From Erythrobacter sp. (GTDB taxonomy: Bacteria; Pseudomonadota; Alphaproteobacteria; Sphingomonadales; Sphingomonadaceae): a stretch of 64,000 nucleotides of DNA. Below the pieces are notes generated by a model, which did not search any database, was not told where the DNA came from, and saw only the letters and a list, made by a program, of their open reading frames with translations. Below, one piece after another: positions 52,375-62,685 of the stretch. A program made the translations under genes and the position numbers. The stretch lies in NCBI RefSeq assembly GCF_011765465.1, contig NZ_CP050265.1, positions 1,488,001-1,552,000 on the forward strand. Reading direction: 5' to 3'. Every line of letters begins with the position of its first letter. Position 1 is the first letter of the stretch.

Positions 52375-55115
52375 CAGAACTGGGTTCCTACGTTGAACGT
52401 GAAAGTCTTGTCGTCGTCGCCCTCGACCTTGCGGATCGTCTGGGCGAAGTCGATGCGGAACGGCCCGAATGGCGAGTTCCAGTTGACCCCGATCCCGGCA
52501 GTGACGCGCGGGCTGGGGGAATCCCCGAGGAAGACCTCGCGGATCGCGGAATTGGGCCGGATGGCCGGGTTGTTCGGCGTGCCGTCCGGCTGCTGCGGTG
52601 CAAGCGTGAGATTGCCGTCGGGATCGATGAAGATCGGGTTTCCGTCCCCGTCGACCGACTGGATGCCGTTGGGATTGTCCTGCAGCACCGGCGCGTCGAC
52701 GCCCCACAGCGCGCCGACATCGACCCAGATCGAGGGCCTCAGGCCAAGCTCGCGCGCGCCGGTGCCGAGCGGAATCTCGAGCTCGGCGCGGCCGAGGTAG
52801 TAGTTGCGGCCGCCCAGCGCGTCGTCGCGGACCTGGCGGCGGTTGGTGATGGGCACGCGGTTGCCGTCCTCGTCGGTGACGTAGGGCTGCGTCAGGATGC
52901 GCGGCCCCACGCCGCGGATGTCGAAACCGCGGATCTGCGGCTCGCCGAGAAAAAAGCGGTCGGTCAGGAGCACATCGTCGACGTTCGGGCCGCCGCGATC
53001 CTGCAGCGGGATGATCGTCCCGCCTTCGGCCAGCAGCGAGAAGATGAAGCCGCTGTTGCCGACGTTCCAGAACTGCTGTGCGCGCCCGCGGAAGCGGATG
53101 TAACGAACGTCGCCCCCGAGCCCGGCGAATTCGGAAGTGAGCGTGACGAGCCGCCCGCGCGAAGGGCGAATCCGCGAATTGAGCGAGTTGTAATTGAGGC
53201 TGACCCCGAGGATCGAGCTCAGCCGGTTGCCCAGCGCGTCGCACAGGAAGCGACCGGCCAGCAGCGGGTCGCATTCGCGCACCCCGTCGCCGTCGAGGTC
53301 GGAGAAGAACAGGTTCTCGTCGAGGCTGACCTCGTCGTAGTTGAGCGTGTAGCTGCCGACCAGCGACATATATTCGGTAAGCGGCACGCCGAGCCGCATC
53401 GAAAAGCCCGTCGTCGCCTGTTCGAAGGTCGTGTTGCGGTCCTGCCCGCGGAAGTTGAAGCTGTTGAAATCGCGACGGTAGATGTCGATCCCGGCCGAGA
53501 TGTTGCGGTCGAAGACGTAAGGCTCGGTAAAGCTCACCTGCGCCGAGCGCGAGAACTGCGAATAATTGACCGACAGCCCGATGGTCTGACCGCGCCCGCG
53601 GAAATTGCGCTGGCGGATCGAGGCGGCGAGGATAAACTGCTCGATCGAGGAAAAGCCCGCGGAGAACTGCAATTCGCCGGTCGGCTGTTCCTCGACGTTG
53701 GCTTCGAGCACGATCCGGTCGGGGGCACTGCCTTCGACCTGATTGACCTCGAAATTTTCCTGGAAATAGGCCAGCGAATTGATGCGCGCGGTGGTGCGCT
53801 GCACGGCGAGCGAGTTGAACGCATCGCCTTCGGACAGGCGGAATTCGCGGCGGATGACCTTGTCCTGAGTCAGAGTGTTGCCGTTGATGTCGACCCGCTC
53901 GACATAGACGCGCGGCGCCTCGCGCAGGATGAACGTGATGTTCATCTCGAGCTCGTCCTTGTTGCGGTCGAAGCGCGGCTGGACGTCGGCGAAGGCATAG
54001 CCGAACCGGCCGGCAAGCTCGGTCAGCTGCTCGACCGTGTCCTCGACCGCCTTGGCGTCATACCAGTCGCCCGATTTCATGGGCAGGCGCTGGCTCATGG
54101 ATTCGCTGTCGAAATCGCGCAGCTGGCTTTCCACCTTCACGTCGCCGAACTTGTAGCGCTCGCCTTCCTCGACGACGTAGGTGATGATGAAGTCTTCCTG
54201 GTCCGGCGTCAGCTCGGCGACGGCGGAGACGACGCGGAAATCGGCATAGCCTTCGGTGAGGTAGAACTGCCTCAATTTCTGCTGGTCGAAGGCGAGCCGG
54301 TCGGGGTCGTAGCTGGTGTTGGACGAGAAGAACCGGAACCAGCGCGACTGCTTGGTCACCATCTCGCCGCGCAGTTCGCCGTCGGAGAACTGCTCGTTGC
54401 CGATGATGTTGATCTGGCGGACCTTGGATTTCGGCCCCTCGCTGATTTCGAACACGACATCGACGCGGTTCTGCGGAAGCTGAACCATCTTGGGCTCGAC
54501 CGTGGCGGCGAAACGGCCCTGGCGCTTGTAGAGTTCGATGATGCGCGCAACGTCCGCGCGGACCTTGGAGCGGGTGAAGATCTGGCGCGGGGCGAGCTTG
54601 ATCTCGGGGAGAATCTTTTCCGCATCGAGCCGGTCGTTGCCTTCGAGCACGATACGATTGATGACCGGGTTTTCCTCGACCGTGATGACGACATTGCCAT
54701 TGTCGTTGCGGATCGAGAAATTCGAGAACAGCTCGGTAGCGCCGAGATCCTTCAATGCCTGGTCGGCCGCGACCGAGGTGTATTCCTGCCCGACCCGCAG
54801 GCGGATGTAGGACAGGATCGTGGTCGGCTCGAGCCGTTCGGCCCCGGCGACGCTGATCGTGCGGATGATGTTCGCGCTGGGCTCGGGCGCGGGTTCAGGC
54901 GTCGGCGTCGGCGTCGGAGTGGGAGCGGGAGTCGGAGCCGGCTGGGCTGCCTCGTCCTGCGCGCGGACTTCGTACGGCACGCCGGCGAGCATCGAGCCGC
55001 AGGTCAGGGCGAGCACGAGCCGCCCGGTCGCGCCGAGCGCGCCCTTGCGCTTCGCATCGGCCGCGACAGCCCGGTGTGCAACGGGCTTGCTGCCCGCCTG
55101 GGTGGATCGATCCAT
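52374..55115 (-). CDS. bamA: Outer membrane protein assembly factor BamA
   Basis: A 913-residue Omp85 protein. The signal region to about residue 53 (ending RAQDEA) is followed by a Pro/Thr repeat linker. Then come five POTRA domains and a C-terminal 16-strand barrel with the IRGF motif of the barrel loop (QIRGFDIRG) and a terminal Phe. Two loop stretches are rich in DxDG patterns: one near 53238-53305 with a Cys pair, and one near 52605-52690. It inserts beta-barrel proteins into the outer membrane. ATG 55115 is preferred to the TTG one codon upstream. Order rseP-bamA-skp is conserved. Confidence 0.95.
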   Translation of the reverse strand: MDRSTQAGSKPVAHRAVAADAKRKGALGATGRLVLALTCGSMLAGVPYEVRAQDEAAQPAPTPAPTPTPTPTPEPAPEPSANIIRTISVAGAERLEPTTILSYIRLRVGQEYTSVAADQALKDLGATELFSNFSIRNDNGNVVITVEENPVINRIVLEGNDRLDAEKILPEIKLAPRQIFTRSKVRADVARIIELYKRQGRFAATVEPKMVQLPQNRVDVVFEISEGPKSKVRQINIIGNEQFSDGELRGEMVTKQSRWFRFFSSNTSYDPDRLAFDQQKLRQFYLTEGYADFRVVSAVAELTPDQEDFIITYVVEEGERYKFGDVKVESQLRDFDSESMSQRLPMKSGDWYDAKAVEDTVEQLTELAGRFGYAFADVQPRFDRNKDELEMNITFILREAPRVYVERVDINGNTLTQDKVIRREFRLSEGDAFNSLAVQRTTARINSLAYFQENFEVNQVEGSAPDRIVLEANVEEQPTGELQFSAGFSSIEQFILAASIRQRNFRGRGQTIGLSVNYSQFSRSAQVSFTEPYVFDRNISAGIDIYRRDFNSFNFRGQDRNTTFEQATTGFSMRLGVPLTEYMSLVGSYTLNYDEVSLDENLFFSDLDGDGVRECDPLLAGRFLCDALGNRLSSILGVSLNYNSLNSRIRPSRGRLVTLTSEFAGLGGDVRYIRFRGRAQQFWNVGNSGFIFSLLAEGGTIIPLQDRGGPNVDDVLLTDRFFLGEPQIRGFDIRGVGPRILTQPYVTDEDGNRVPITNRRQVRDDALGGRNYYLGRAELEIPLGTGARELGLRPSIWVDVGALWGVDAPVLQDNPNGIQSVDGDGNPIFIDPDGNLTLAPQQPDGTPNNPAIRPNSAIREVFLGDSPSPRVTAGIGVNWNSPFGPFRIDFAQTIRKVEGDDDKTFTFNVGTQF

Positions 55116-55293
55116 CAAGGTCTGTAGTCCCGTCTAACCCGTCATTGTCGCACCCGCCGGGCGAGCGCGTCGGAAACAAGTCCGGGTCTCCCCACCCGGT
55201 CGAATTCAAGCGCCCCGCCTGTGGCCCAAACGCGGCCCGCAATCAAGCCGCGAGGGCCCGGCCGCGCCGCCGTGTCGACACCTTTCCCCTGCG

Positions 55294-56448
55294 TCAGCTG
55301 CCGAACAGCGGCCCGAAGATCGGCAGCGACGTGACATCGTTGACCGTCACCACCGCCATGAACACCAGCACGAGGAAGATGCCCGTGCGATAGGCCCATT
55401 CGGTCGCCTGCGGCCCGACCGGTTTGCGGCAGATCGCTTCGGCGGCGTAGAAGGCGAGGTGCCCGCCATCGAGCGCGGGGATTGGCAAGAAGTTGATGAA
55501 TGCCAAATTAAGCGAGATCAACGCGGCGAAATTGACGAATGCCACGATGCCGAGGCTCATCTGCTCGCCCGAATATTTCGCGATCTTGACCGGCCCGCCA
55601 AGCTCCTTGATCGAGCGTTCGCCGGTGATGACCTGCTTGATGCCCGTCAGCATCATGCCGAGCGCGTCCCAGGTTTGCTCGGCCGCCATCGGTATCGTCT
55701 CGAGCGGGCCGACGGGCTCGAAAACGTAGCGCCCGCCGGCCGGCCGTCCGACGCCGATGAAGCCGATCGCGCTAGTATTGCCGAACTGGTCGGTACGACT
55801 CTCGCGCGCGGTGCGCACGGGAATGTCGACCCGCTCGCCGCCGCGCTCGACAGTAAAGATCATGCGCTCGCCCGGGTGGATCGCGACGGCCGCCCTGATG
55901 TCGTCGAAATCGGCCATCGGCTCGCCATCGATCGCAAGGATGACATCGCCGACTTCGATCCCGGCCTCGCTCGCGGGCGATTGCTCGGAGAGCACGGCGA
56001 CCATGCGCGAATCCTCGACCCCGTCGATCACCGGCTTGCCGAAGATCGCGAAGAGCGAAGCGAAGATCGCGATGGTGACGAGAAGGTTCGTGACCGGCCC
56101 CGCCGCGACGATCAGCGCGCGCTTCCACAGGGCGGCGTGCTGGAAGGAACCGCGCATTTCCTCCGCGCTCGCCGCGTCGTCCGGTTCGGCATCGGGGACG
56201 CTCGCCGGGTTCATGTCGCCCTTGAACTGGACATAGCCGCCCAGCGGCAGGAGCGAGAGCCGCCAGCGCGTGCCGCGGCGGTCGGTGAAGCCCGCGATCT
56301 CCTTGCCGAAGCCGACCGAGAACGCCTCGGCATGGACCCCGAAAAAGCGTCCGACGAGGTAGTGGCCGAGCTCGTGCACCGTCACCAGCGGCCCCAGAAG
56401 GAGCACGAAGCCGATCAGGTACATCCAGAAAGGGGGCGATTCAAACAA
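55294..56448 (-). CDS. rseP: Site-2 protease RseP
   Basis: A 384-residue intramembrane zinc protease that cleaves anti-sigma factors in envelope stress. Zinc motif HELGH (His25-His29), one PDZ domain near the middle (GIEVGDVILAIDGEP), and the third metal ligand in PALDGGHL. TTG 56448 was chosen: it gives MFESPPFWMYLIGF, matching sphingomonad relatives, and GGAG lies upstream. ATG 56424 has no ribosome site. It overlaps the dxr stop by 8 bases. Confidence 0.9.
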   Translation of the reverse strand: MFESPPFWMYLIGFVLLLGPLVTVHELGHYLVGRFFGVHAEAFSVGFGKEIAGFTDRRGTRWRLSLLPLGGYVQFKGDMNPASVPDAEPDDAASAEEMRGSFQHAALWKRALIVAAGPVTNLLVTIAIFASLFAIFGKPVIDGVEDSRMVAVLSEQSPASEAGIEVGDVILAIDGEPMADFDDIRAAVAIHPGERMIFTVERGGERVDIPVRTARESRTDQFGNTSAIGFIGVGRPAGGRYVFEPVGPLETIPMAAEQTWDALGMMLTGIKQVITGERSIKELGGPVKIAKYSGEQMSLGIVAFVNFAALISLNLAFINFLPIPALDGGHLAFYAAEAICRKPVGPQATEWAYRTGIFLVLVFMAVVTVNDVTSLPIFGPLFGS

Positions 56449-57601
56449 GGGCGAAGGTCTCCAGTATCTCCCCCGCATGGGCGCGCGCCTCGGTGTCGAG
56501 GGCCAGCACGTCGTCGAGATTGCCGGGGGCGGCCGCGCGGTGGCGGCTCATCGTGTCCTCCACCACTGCCGTAATCCGGCTGAACCCAATCTGACCGGCG
56601 AGGAAGGCCGCGACCGCGACCTCGTTCGCGGCGTTGAGCACGGCGGGCGCGCCGCCGCCTTCGTGAATCGCCTCGCGCGCGAGCCGTGTCGCGGGAAAGC
56701 GCACCTCGTCCGGTGCGAAGAAGGTGAGTTCCCCGATCGCGGCGAGATCGAGCGGTTCCAATGGCGTCTCCATCCGCGCGGGCCAGGCGAGGCACGATGC
56801 GATCGGCACGCGCATATCGGACGGACCGAGCTGGGCGAGCGTCGAGCGGTCGCGGTATTCGACCATGGAATGGATAACGCTCTGCGGGTGAACGACGATG
56901 CGCAACCGGTCGAGCCCGACCGGGAAGAGATGGTGCGCCTCGATGAATTCGAGCCCCTTGTTCATCATCGTCGCCGAATCGACGCTGATCTTCGCCCCCA
57001 TCGACCAGTTGGGATGGGCGACCGCCTGCGCGGGCGTGGCCTTGGCGAGTTGGTCTTTCGACCAGGTGCGCAAGGGGCCGCCGCTCGCGGTCAGCGTGAT
57101 CCTTGCAACATCGTCCAAGCTGTTGCCCGCAAGGCACTGGAATATCGCGTTATGCTCGCTGTCGGTCGGAAGCAGGGTCGCGCCGTGCCTCGCCACTGCG
57201 GCGGTCATCACCTCGCCTGCGGAAACCAGCGCCTCCTTGTTGGCGAGCGCGACCGTGCCGCCGCGCTCGATCGCGGCCATGACCGGGCCGAGCCCCGCGC
57301 AGCCGACGATCGCGGCGACAGTGAGGTCGGCGGGCCGCGCCGCCGCCTCGCACAAGGCGCGCGGGCCACCGGCGGCCTCGATGCCCGTTCCGGCGAGCGC
57401 GTCCCTCAATTCGGGCAGGCAGGTCTCGTCCCCAACCACTGCCAGCTTGGCTTCGAATTCCACCGCCAGCGCGGCCAGTTCGCGCGCCGAGCAATTGGCG
57501 GTCAGCGCCTCGATGCGCCAGTCGGTGCGGTTGCGGCGCACAAGGTCGAGGGTCGATGCCCCGATCGATCCGGTCGCGCCCAGGAGCGTAAGCGTTCTCA
57601 T
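56441..57601 (-). CDS. dxr: 1-deoxy-D-xylulose 5-phosphate reductoisomerase
   Basis: A 386-residue NADPH enzyme of the MEP isoprenoid route. N-terminal LLGATGSIGASTLDLV is the NADPH motif. The metal and substrate region is in LLPTDSEHNAIFQCL, with SGGPLRTWS and the conserved HPNWSMGAKISVDSATMMNK. ATG 57601 begins MRTLTLLG. It follows cdsA by 7 bases and overlaps rseP. Confidence 0.96.
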   Translation of the reverse strand: MRTLTLLGATGSIGASTLDLVRRNRTDWRIEALTANCSARELAALAVEFEAKLAVVGDETCLPELRDALAGTGIEAAGGPRALCEAAARPADLTVAAIVGCAGLGPVMAAIERGGTVALANKEALVSAGEVMTAAVARHGATLLPTDSEHNAIFQCLAGNSLDDVARITLTASGGPLRTWSKDQLAKATPAQAVAHPNWSMGAKISVDSATMMNKGLEFIEAHHLFPVGLDRLRIVVHPQSVIHSMVEYRDRSTLAQLGPSDMRVPIASCLAWPARMETPLEPLDLAAIGELTFFAPDEVRFPATRLAREAIHEGGGAPAVLNAANEVAVAAFLAGQIGFSRITAVVEDTMSRHRAAAPGNLDDVLALDTEARAHAGEILETFALV

Positions 57602-57608
57602 GCCCGTC

Positions 57609-58364
57609 TCATCCCAGATAAGCGGGCAGGAGGGCAACCACAAACAGCACGAAGAACACCGCGATGAACCCGTCGAGCCGGTCGAACAGCCCCCCGTGGC
57701 CCGGTATCAAGCCGCTCGAATCCTTGACCCCGGCGCGCCGTTTCATCCAGCTTTCGAAGAAATCCCCGGCCTGCGCGACCACTGCGATCAGCACGCCTGC
57801 AAGCACCGCTAACGCAATCCCTGACCCCGAAACGCCAGGTATCGTTCCGCCCGGACCGATGTCGAGCACCTCGTTGAATATCGCCACGCAGCTCGCCGCG
57901 AACGCTCCGCCGCCGAGCCCCGCCCAGGTCTTGGACGGGCTGATCTTGGGCGCGATCTTCGGCCCGCCGATCATGCGCCCGGCGAAATAGGCGCCGACAT
58001 CCACCGCCACGATGGGCGCAAGGAAGCTCGCCAGAACCACGACGGCGCTGTAACCGCCGCCCTCCGCCGCCAAGGCCCCGCTACGCACCATGATCATGGC
58101 GAGCGCCGCCCCGCCGACATAGCAGGCCCCGCCGAACAGCCATGCGATTTCGGCCAGCGGCCCGCCCGCGAAAGCCTTTACGATCCGGTTCCATTCCCAC
58201 AGCACGCCGAGAGCGAGGATCGCGCAAAAGCCGAACCACACCCAGCCGCCGAGCCACAGCGCCGCGCCCGCGACTGCCACCATGACCACCGCCGAGGCCA
58301 GCCGCACCGACAGGTCCGTGCCGACCGAACGCAGCCGCGTAAGGCGCGGTTCAGCGCCCGCCAT
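57609..58364 (-). CDS. cdsA: Phosphatidate cytidylyltransferase CdsA
   Basis: A 251-residue membrane enzyme making CDP-diacylglycerol from phosphatidate. It has six to eight hydrophobic helices, the SPSKTWAGLGGG signature and the C-terminal PGHGGLFDRLDGF signature of CTP transferases. ATG 58364 lies inside the end of uppS (14-base overlap). It supplies the substrate used by PgsA, which is encoded elsewhere in this window. Confidence 0.95.
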   Translation of the reverse strand: MAGAEPRLTRLRSVGTDLSVRLASAVVMVAVAGAALWLGGWVWFGFCAILALGVLWEWNRIVKAFAGGPLAEIAWLFGGACYVGGAALAMIMVRSGALAAEGGGYSAVVVLASFLAPIVAVDVGAYFAGRMIGGPKIAPKISPSKTWAGLGGGAFAASCVAIFNEVLDIGPGGTIPGVSGSGIALAVLAGVLIAVVAQAGDFFESWMKRRAGVKDSSGLIPGHGGLFDRLDGFIAVFFVLFVVALLPAYLG

Positions 58365-59076
58365 AGCGCCGCTCCCGCCGCGCGAAATCGTCGAGCGCCT
58401 GCGCGAGGTGTTCCGGCTTGAAATCGGGCCAGAGCGTGTCGACGAAGAGCATCTCGGCATAGGCCGCCTGCCACAGCAGGAAATTCGACAGGCGAATTTC
58501 GCCGCTGGTGCGGATCAGCAGGTCGAGCGGCGGCAGGTCGTGGGTGTCGAGTTCGGCCTCGATCGTCTCGGGCGTGACCGCGCCCTTCGCCGCCGCCTTG
58601 GCCGCGGCGCGGGCGATTTCATGCTTGCCGCCGTAATTGAGCGCCACTGCGAGCGTCTGCCTGCCGTTCGCGGTGCGCGCGAGCGCGTCCTCGAGCATGG
58701 CGACGATATCAGGCGCGAGGGCCTGCCAATCGCCGATGATTTTCAGCTTCACGCCGTTCGCGACGAATTCCTCAAGGTCGGATTTGATGAACTTGCGCAT
58801 CAGGTTCATCAGGTCGTCGACCTCGTCGTGCGAGCGCTTCCAATTCTCGGATGAGAAGGCGTAGAGCGTCAGGCATTCGAGATTCATCGGCTCGAGCCCG
58901 CGCACCAGCCGGCGCACCGCCTCGACCCCGCGCTGGTGGCCGACCGCACGGGGCAGGCCGCGCTTTTTCGCCCAGCGCCCGTTCCCGTCCATGATGATCG
59001 CGACATGGCGCGCGCGCGGATCCTCCCCGCCGGAGACGCGGGCGCGGGCCTCTTTTGTCGCGGGCGTGGCGCCCAT
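58351..59076 (-). CDS. uppS: Undecaprenyl diphosphate synthase
   Basis: A 241-residue cis-prenyltransferase that makes the lipid carrier for peptidoglycan. HVAIIMDGNGRWAKKRG (Asp30) is the active site, followed by LYAFSSENW and the C-terminal IRTSGEIRLSNFLLWQ. ATG 59076 has GGAGG 6 bases upstream; the in-frame ATG at 59103 has none. It starts 37 bases after frr. Confidence 0.95.
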   Translation of the reverse strand: MGATPATKEARARVSGGEDPRARHVAIIMDGNGRWAKKRGLPRAVGHQRGVEAVRRLVRGLEPMNLECLTLYAFSSENWKRSHDEVDDLMNLMRKFIKSDLEEFVANGVKLKIIGDWQALAPDIVAMLEDALARTANGRQTLAVALNYGGKHEIARAAAKAAAKGAVTPETIEAELDTHDLPPLDLLIRTSGEIRLSNFLLWQAAYAEMLFVDTLWPDFKPEHLAQALDDFARRERRYGGR

Positions 59077-59113
59077 AGTGCCTCCAGACGGAAAGTCCGT
59101 CACGCGCCGGAGC

Positions 59114-59671
59114 TTACTGCGTGAGGATTTCCTTTTCCTTTTTCGCCGCTGCCTCGTCGGCTTCGGCGACGTGCTTGTCGGTCAGCTTCTGGACCTCGTC
59201 TTCCATCCGCTTGCGGTCGTCCTCGGAGATTTCCTTCTTCTTCTCGTCGGCCTTGAGCGCTTCCATTCCGTCACGACGCACGTTGCGGATCGCGACCTTG
59301 GCCTTCTCGGCATATTGCCCGGCAAGCTTGGCGAGTTCCTTGCGCCGTTCCTCGGTGAGGTCGGGTAGCGGCAGGCGGATGGTCTGGCCGTCGATCATCG
59401 GGTTCAAACCGAGATTGGCGTGGGCGATTCCCTTTTCGACTGCGGTGAGGTTCGACTTGTCCCACACCTGCACGCTCAGCATCCGCGGCTCGGGCGCGGA
59501 GACGGTCGCGACCTGGTTCAGCGGCATCATGGAACCATAGACCTCGACCTGCACCGGATCGAGCAGGCTGGTATTGGCGCGGCCCGTACGAAGCCCTGCA
59601 AGGTCGCTCTTCAGGGAATCCACGGCGCCCTTCATCCGGCGCTCGATATCGGCCTTGTCATATTGCGGCAT
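59114..59671 (-). CDS. frr: Ribosome recycling factor
   Basis: A 185-residue protein that, with EF-G, splits post-termination ribosomes. Landmarks: [36 protein letters not shown] and the C-terminal helix ending EKEILTQ. Length is exactly the family size. It follows pyrH by 3 bases, a very conserved pair. Confidence 0.97.
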   Translation of the reverse strand: MPQYDKADIERRMKGAVDSLKSDLAGLRTGRANTSLLDPVQVEVYGSMMPLNQVATVSAPEPRMLSVQVWDKSNLTAVEKGIAHANLGLNPMIDGQTIRLPLPDLTEERRKELAKLAGQYAEKAKVAIRNVRRDGMEALKADEKKKEISEDDRKRMEDEVQKLTDKHVAEADEAAAKKEKEILTQ

Positions 59672-59674
59672 GGA

Positions 59675-60397
59675 TCAATCGTCCTTCTTCACTATCGTCT
59701 GCACGCCCTCGCCCGAAAGCACGCGCGCAACATTGCCTTTTTCGCGGATCGAAAACACCACTATCGGGATATCGTTTTCCCGGCAAAGCGCCACCGCCGT
59801 CGCATCCATTACCTTGAGGTTCTGCGACAGGACGTGGTCATAGCTCACCGTCTCGAAGCGGGTGGCCTCAGGGTTGTGCTTGGGATCGCTGTCATAGACG
59901 CCGTCGACGCTGGTCCCCTTCATCAAGAGGTCGCAGTTCATCTCCGCCGCGCGCAGCGCCGCGCCGGTATCGGTAGTGAAAAAGGGATTGCCCGTGCCCG
60001 CGGCGAAGATCACGATCCGCCCCTTTTCGAGATGCCGCTCGGCGCGCCTTCGGATGTAGGGCTCGCACACGCTGGACATCGGGATCGCCGACTGAACGCG
60101 GGTCTGCACGCCCAGCTTTTCGAGCGCGTTCTGCATCGCGAGCGCGTTCATCACGGTCGCGAGCATCCCCATGTAATCGCCGGTCGTGCGGTCGAGCCCC
60201 TTGGCCGCCCCCGCGATCCCGCGGAAGATATTGCCCCCGCCGATGACGAGGCAGACCTCGAGCCCGCCGTCCTTCGCTGCCTTCACCTCTTCGGCGAGGC
60301 GCGCGACATATTCAGGGTCGATGCCGTATTCCTGTTCCCCCATCAGCACCTCGCCGGAAAGCTTCAGGAGGACGCGCTTGGTCTCGGGAATGGGCAT
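59675..60397 (-). CDS. pyrH: UMP kinase
   Basis: A 240-residue kinase phosphorylating UMP. Landmarks: [36 protein letters not shown] and [22 protein letters not shown] 60397 (MPIPETKRV) is preferred over the TTG at 60406. It is first of the operon pyrH-frr-uppS-cdsA-dxr-rseP-bamA-skp-fabZ and diverges from the MBL-fold gene, leaving 104 bases between start codons. Confidence 0.96.
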   Translation of the reverse strand: MPIPETKRVLLKLSGEVLMGEQEYGIDPEYVARLAEEVKAAKDGGLEVCLVIGGGNIFRGIAGAAKGLDRTTGDYMGMLATVMNALAMQNALEKLGVQTRVQSAIPMSSVCEPYIRRRAERHLEKGRIVIFAAGTGNPFFTTDTGAALRAAEMNCDLLMKGTSVDGVYDSDPKHNPEATRFETVSYDHVLSQNLKVMDATAVALCRENDIPIVVFSIREKGNVARVLSGEGVQTIVKKDD

Positions 60398-60468
60398 GGG
60401 TGACAATTGTCCGCTTGGAGTTATCCTTGCGGCTTCCCTTAGACACGCAGGATAGGCCGCGCAAAGGG

Positions 60469-60492
60469 AAAGGTTGGGGGAAAGGTTGGGGG
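60469..60492 (+). repeat. Two tandem copies of a 12-base unit before the MBL-fold gene
   Basis: AAAGGTTGGGGG is repeated exactly at 60469-60480 and 60481-60492. The second copy ends 9 bases before the GTG start and includes a possible ribosome site, so copy number could affect translation. Confidence 0.8.
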
Positions 60493-60501
60493 AACGGGCC
60501 G

Positions 60502-61569
60502 GTGAAGAAATGGATTGCGCTCGGCATCTGCGCGCTTCTGGTGGGCGTGGCGGTGCTCGTCTTCGTGTTCCAGCGCCCGCTGGGCGAGCGCGCCTTCGCC
60601 AGCGCCGCCGCGGAGCGGGCCGGCGGGCCGGGGCTTCAGTTCGGGGAGGGGCTGCATCTCGCCCTGTGCGGCACCGGCTCCCCCCTGCCCGATCCCGAGC
60701 GTGCCGGGCCTTGCAATCTCGTGGTCGCGGGGGACCGGGCCTATGTCGTCGACATCGGCGAAGGCGGCGCGCGCAATCTCAACCTGATGGGCTTCGATCT
60801 TGCCTCGCTCGACGGCCTCTTGCTGACCCATTTCCATTCCGACCACATCGACGGAATCGGCCCGCTCGCGCTGCTCTACTGGACGCAAGGGACCAAGGCC
60901 GCTCCGCTGCCGGTTCACGGCGCGCAAGGGGTCGAAACCGTGGTCGAAGGCTTCAACATGGCCTATTCGCTCGACCACTCCTACCGCGTCGCGCACCACG
61001 GCGAGAACATCGTCCCGTCCAGCGGCGGAGGGCTGACCGCCCTGCCCTTCGAGATCGGCGCGGAGCCGGTCGTGGTGCTCGACGAGGGCGGACTGACCGT
61101 CACCGCCTTTCCGGTCGATCACGATCCGGTGCGGCCCTCTGTCGGCTACCGCTTCGATTACAAGGGGCGCTCGGTCGTCATCAGCGGCGATTCCGCCCGG
61201 ACCGACATGGTCGAGCGCATGGCCAAGGGCGCGGACATCCTCGTCCATGATGCGCTCCAGCCGAAACTGGTGCGCCACCTCACCGACGCACTGGAAGACA
61301 ATGGCGACGAAAATGTCGCGACGATCACGCGCGACATCCTCGACTACCACGCCTCGCCCGAGGACGCGGCGGCGAGCGCCGAGGCGGCGGGCGCGCGGAT
61401 GCTCGTGCTCTCCCACCTAGTCCCGCCCTTGCCGAGCGCCTTTCTCCATCCCGCCTTCCTCGGCGATGCGCCGGACAGGTTCGGCGGCGAGATCGTTGTC
61501 GGAGAGGACGGGATGGTGTTCACTCTGTCGCCTGCCAGCGAGGCGATCGAGAGGCAGTCGGCGCTCTGA
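60502..61569 (+). CDS. MBL-fold metallo-hydrolase, membrane-anchored or exported
   Basis: A 355-residue metallo-beta-lactamase-fold protein. The N-terminal hydrophobic helix (about 4-23) is a signal or anchor. The zinc motif is [12 protein letters not shown] (His110, His112, Asp114, His115), with later PVDHDPV, ISGDSA and HDAL. The tRNase Z-like branch fits best. Its substrate is unknown; if exported, RNA processing is unlikely. GTG 60502 is preferred: longer starts overlap pyrH. It is the only plus-strand gene between tsf and pyrH. Confidence 0.85.
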   Translation: MKKWIALGICALLVGVAVLVFVFQRPLGERAFASAAAERAGGPGLQFGEGLHLALCGTGSPLPDPERAGPCNLVVAGDRAYVVDIGEGGARNLNLMGFDLASLDGLLLTHFHSDHIDGIGPLALLYWTQGTKAAPLPVHGAQGVETVVEGFNMAYSLDHSYRVAHHGENIVPSSGGGLTALPFEIGAEPVVVLDEGGLTVTAFPVDHDPVRPSVGYRFDYKGRSVVISGDSARTDMVERMAKGADILVHDALQPKLVRHLTDALEDNGDENVATITRDILDYHASPEDAAASAEAAGARMLVLSHLVPPLPSAFLHPAFLGDAPDRFGGEIVVGEDGMVFTLSPASEAIERQSAL

Positions 61570-61580
61570 CCCCAGACGCG

Positions 61581-61617
61581 AAAAGGCCGCCGGGGCGTGA
61601 AACCCCGACGGCCTTTC
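61581..61617. terminator. Bidirectional terminator between the MBL gene and tsf
   Basis: A long hairpin with arms AAAAGGCCGCCGGGG and CCCCGACGGCCTTTC. It carries an A run and T run on either side and lies between two convergent stop codons. Confidence 0.88.
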
Positions 61618-61637
61618 AATGCGCGAAGAGGCGAAGT

Positions 61638-62573
61638 TCAGCCGCCGACGGCAGCCGCGACTTCGGCTGCGAAGTCGCTTTCTTCCTTCTCGATGCCTTC
61701 GCCGAGCTGGAAGCGCACGAAGTCGACGAGCTTGATCGTGGCGCCCGCTTCCTTGGCGGTGCGCGCGACGTATTCCTCGACCGTGGCCTTGCCGTCCTTG
61801 ACGAAGACCTGGCTCAGAAGCGCGTTTTCCTTGGCGTATTTCTTGACCGCGCCTTCGACCATCTTTTCCTGGACGTTCTCGGGCTTGCCGCTTTCGGCCG
61901 CCTTTTCGCGGGCGATCGCGCGCTCGCGCTCGATCACTTGCGGGTCGAGCCCGTCGGCGTCGAGCGCCTGCGGGAACATGGCGGCGGCGTGCTGCGCGAT
62001 GTCGCGGCCGAGCGTGGCGAGCACGTCGGCGGAGGCATCGCCTTCGAGCGCGACGAGCACGCCGATCTTGCCGAGATCCTGCGCTTCGGGCGAAACGGTG
62101 TTGTGGACGTAAGGCACGACCGCGCCCTGCGTCACCGAGATCGTCTTGACGCGGCGAATCTGCTGGTTCTCGCCGATGGTGGCGACATTGTCGGTCAGCT
62201 TGTCGGCAACGGTCCCGCCATCGGGATAGCCGGCAGCCTTGAGCGCCTCGACATCGTCATTGCCGAGGCCGAGCGCGACCGCGGTGGTCTTGCGCACGAA
62301 GTCCTGGAACTTGTCGTTCTTGGCGACGAAGTCGGTTTCCGAGTTGACCTCGACCGCAACGCCCTTGGTCCCTTCGACGGCGACGCCGACAAGACCTTCG
62401 GCCGCGGTGCGGCTCGACTTCTTCTGGGCGGTGGCAAGACCCTTGGCGCGCAGCGCGTCGACGGCGGCCTCGATGTCGCCATTCGCTTCGGTCAGCGCCT
62501 TCTTGGCGTCCATCATGCCTGCGCCGGTCTTCTCGCGCAGCTTCTTCACATCGGCGACGGTGAAATCGGCCAT
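61638..62573 (-). CDS. tsf: Translation elongation factor Ts
   Basis: A 311-residue guanine-nucleotide exchange factor for EF-Tu. N-terminal [20 protein letters not shown] and [13 protein letters not shown] form the UBA-like domain, and the TDFVAKN signature of EF-Ts is present. Length is typical of alphaproteobacteria. It follows rpsB by 112 bases in the usual rpsB-tsf pair. Confidence 0.97.
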   Translation of the reverse strand: MADFTVADVKKLREKTGAGMMDAKKALTEANGDIEAAVDALRAKGLATAQKKSSRTAAEGLVGVAVEGTKGVAVEVNSETDFVAKNDKFQDFVRKTTAVALGLGNDDVEALKAAGYPDGGTVADKLTDNVATIGENQQIRRVKTISVTQGAVVPYVHNTVSPEAQDLGKIGVLVALEGDASADVLATLGRDIAQHAAAMFPQALDADGLDPQVIERERAIAREKAAESGKPENVQEKMVEGAVKKYAKENALLSQVFVKDGKATVEEYVARTAKEAGATIKLVDFVRFQLGEGIEKEESDFAAEVAAAVGG

Positions 62574-62685
62574 GTTCGGTTTCCTTTACGTGGTGTGGGC
62601 GCCCGGGCATCGGGGTTCACCCATTGGATGATGCCCGGCGCGCTAGTCGTTGATTGTGACGCGCGATTGACGCGCGGGAATCGCC

